From the NCBI GenBank assembly GCA_003586115.2, contig QVOM02000042.1:74473673-74537672 (forward strand): DNA of 64,000 bases, written 5' to 3'. Source of the DNA: Salvator merianae (lineage: Eukaryota; Chordata; Lepidosauria; Squamata; Teiidae). Shown here one piece after another: positions 63,701-64,000 of this stretch; the first letter of the stretch is position 1; every line of letters starts with the position of its first letter. Position numbers and translations under genes: made by a program. The notes under the pieces were generated by a model, which was not told the DNA's origin, made no database searches, and saw only the letters and a list, made by a program, of their open reading frames with translations.

Positions 63701-64000
63701 TGTCTCTTGACGATGCCCTTCCCTTTCAGAATTTTTTCTGATCAAGATCAGTTTCAAAATCAGCACACCAGCATTCTTTCAGTGCATTATCTAGGAGGAA
63801 AGTGTATAGGCTGCTGTTTTGTACTTTTGCCTCTTCGCATTTACCAGCAGTGCATTTCAGTGCAGAGGCAAGTCCTCTTCTGACCATCTTTTCTGCATGC
63901 TGGAATGGAAGAGAAAGGCCCACCCCCTCTCTGGGCTGCTCCATATGTATTGAGATGGAGCGAGGCCCAGTCTAGGCAGCCAAAATGACTGCCTATACCA
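60749..64000 (+). other. KCMF1: KCMF1 intron 6, 5' part (continues beyond the window)
   Basis: Begins GTAACT. No sequence resembling the KCMF1 C-terminal exon occurs to 64000, so the intron is over 3.2 kb. Holds a T run (61349-61367), the hAT-like MITE and otherwise unannotated DNA. Open frames here (up to 143 codons at 61089-61520, minus) have no family features. Confidence 0.75.
62031..62227. mobile_element. 197-bp hAT-like MITE with intact 8-bp target-site duplication
   Basis: Flanked by exact GTTATCAT at 62023-62030 and 62228-62235. The left end begins CAGCGACGGCTCATTGCTTT and the right end (reverse complement) CAGTGCTGGCTCATCGCTTT. Pairing continues for about 55-70 bp per arm, through GGGAAGGGGAGAT. 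An 8-bp duplication plus CAG-type ends are hallmarks of the hAT superfamily. The near-palindrome explains why both strands show similar open frames. No transposase; non-autonomous. Confidence 0.85.

Overview
The window is vertebrate nuclear DNA, most likely from a squamate reptile (lizard or snake). I infer this from one large spliced gene plus the repeat mix: RTE/BovB LINEs, an L1 fragment, many L2-like and CR1-like LINE 3' ends, and SINEs with 5S-rRNA-like and tRNA-like heads. The species cannot be named from the sequence alone. There are no bacterial operons, CRISPR arrays or phage genes, and almost all short open frames are chance or repeat-derived.

The only cellular gene I can support is KCMF1 (a ZZ-type and Di19-type zinc-finger E3 ubiquitin ligase), on the + strand. 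A CpG-island promoter lies at about 5.95-7.26 kb. Six coding exons can be placed to the base: 6882-6897, 43242-43409, 49980-50119, 57898-57999, 59238-59412 and 60466-60748. They join in frame and encode 294 complete codons plus two bases of codon 295. The C-terminal exon lies beyond the right edge. Intron 1 is about 36.3 kb. Intron 4 (58000-59237) has AT-AC ends with textbook U12-type donor and branch-site sequences, so this gene should need the minor spliceosome.

Layout: 1-3955 is an antisense BovB LINE carrying two nested insertions, a 180-bp palindromic MITE (510-689) and an L1 ORF2 fragment (about 2165-3340). 3956-5930 is unannotated upstream DNA. 5955-7260 is promoter, 5' UTR and exon 1. 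Intron 1 (6898-43241) holds L2, CR1, SINE and MITE copies and a second, internally deleted BovB at 41305-42995. Introns 2 and 3 carry two direct-orientation copies of an unusual dispersed repeat with an internal motif repeated every 50-74 bp (43950-44605 and 56325-57045), plus a long foldback element (54997-55430). Intron 6 carries a 197-bp hAT-like MITE with an exact 8-bp target-site duplication (62031-62227).

I found no new gene system. The best leads are the AT-AC intron with a decayed tandem copy of its donor, the MITEs with resolvable boundaries, the dispersed minisatellite-bearing repeat, and two SINEs with different RNA-derived heads that share one tail.
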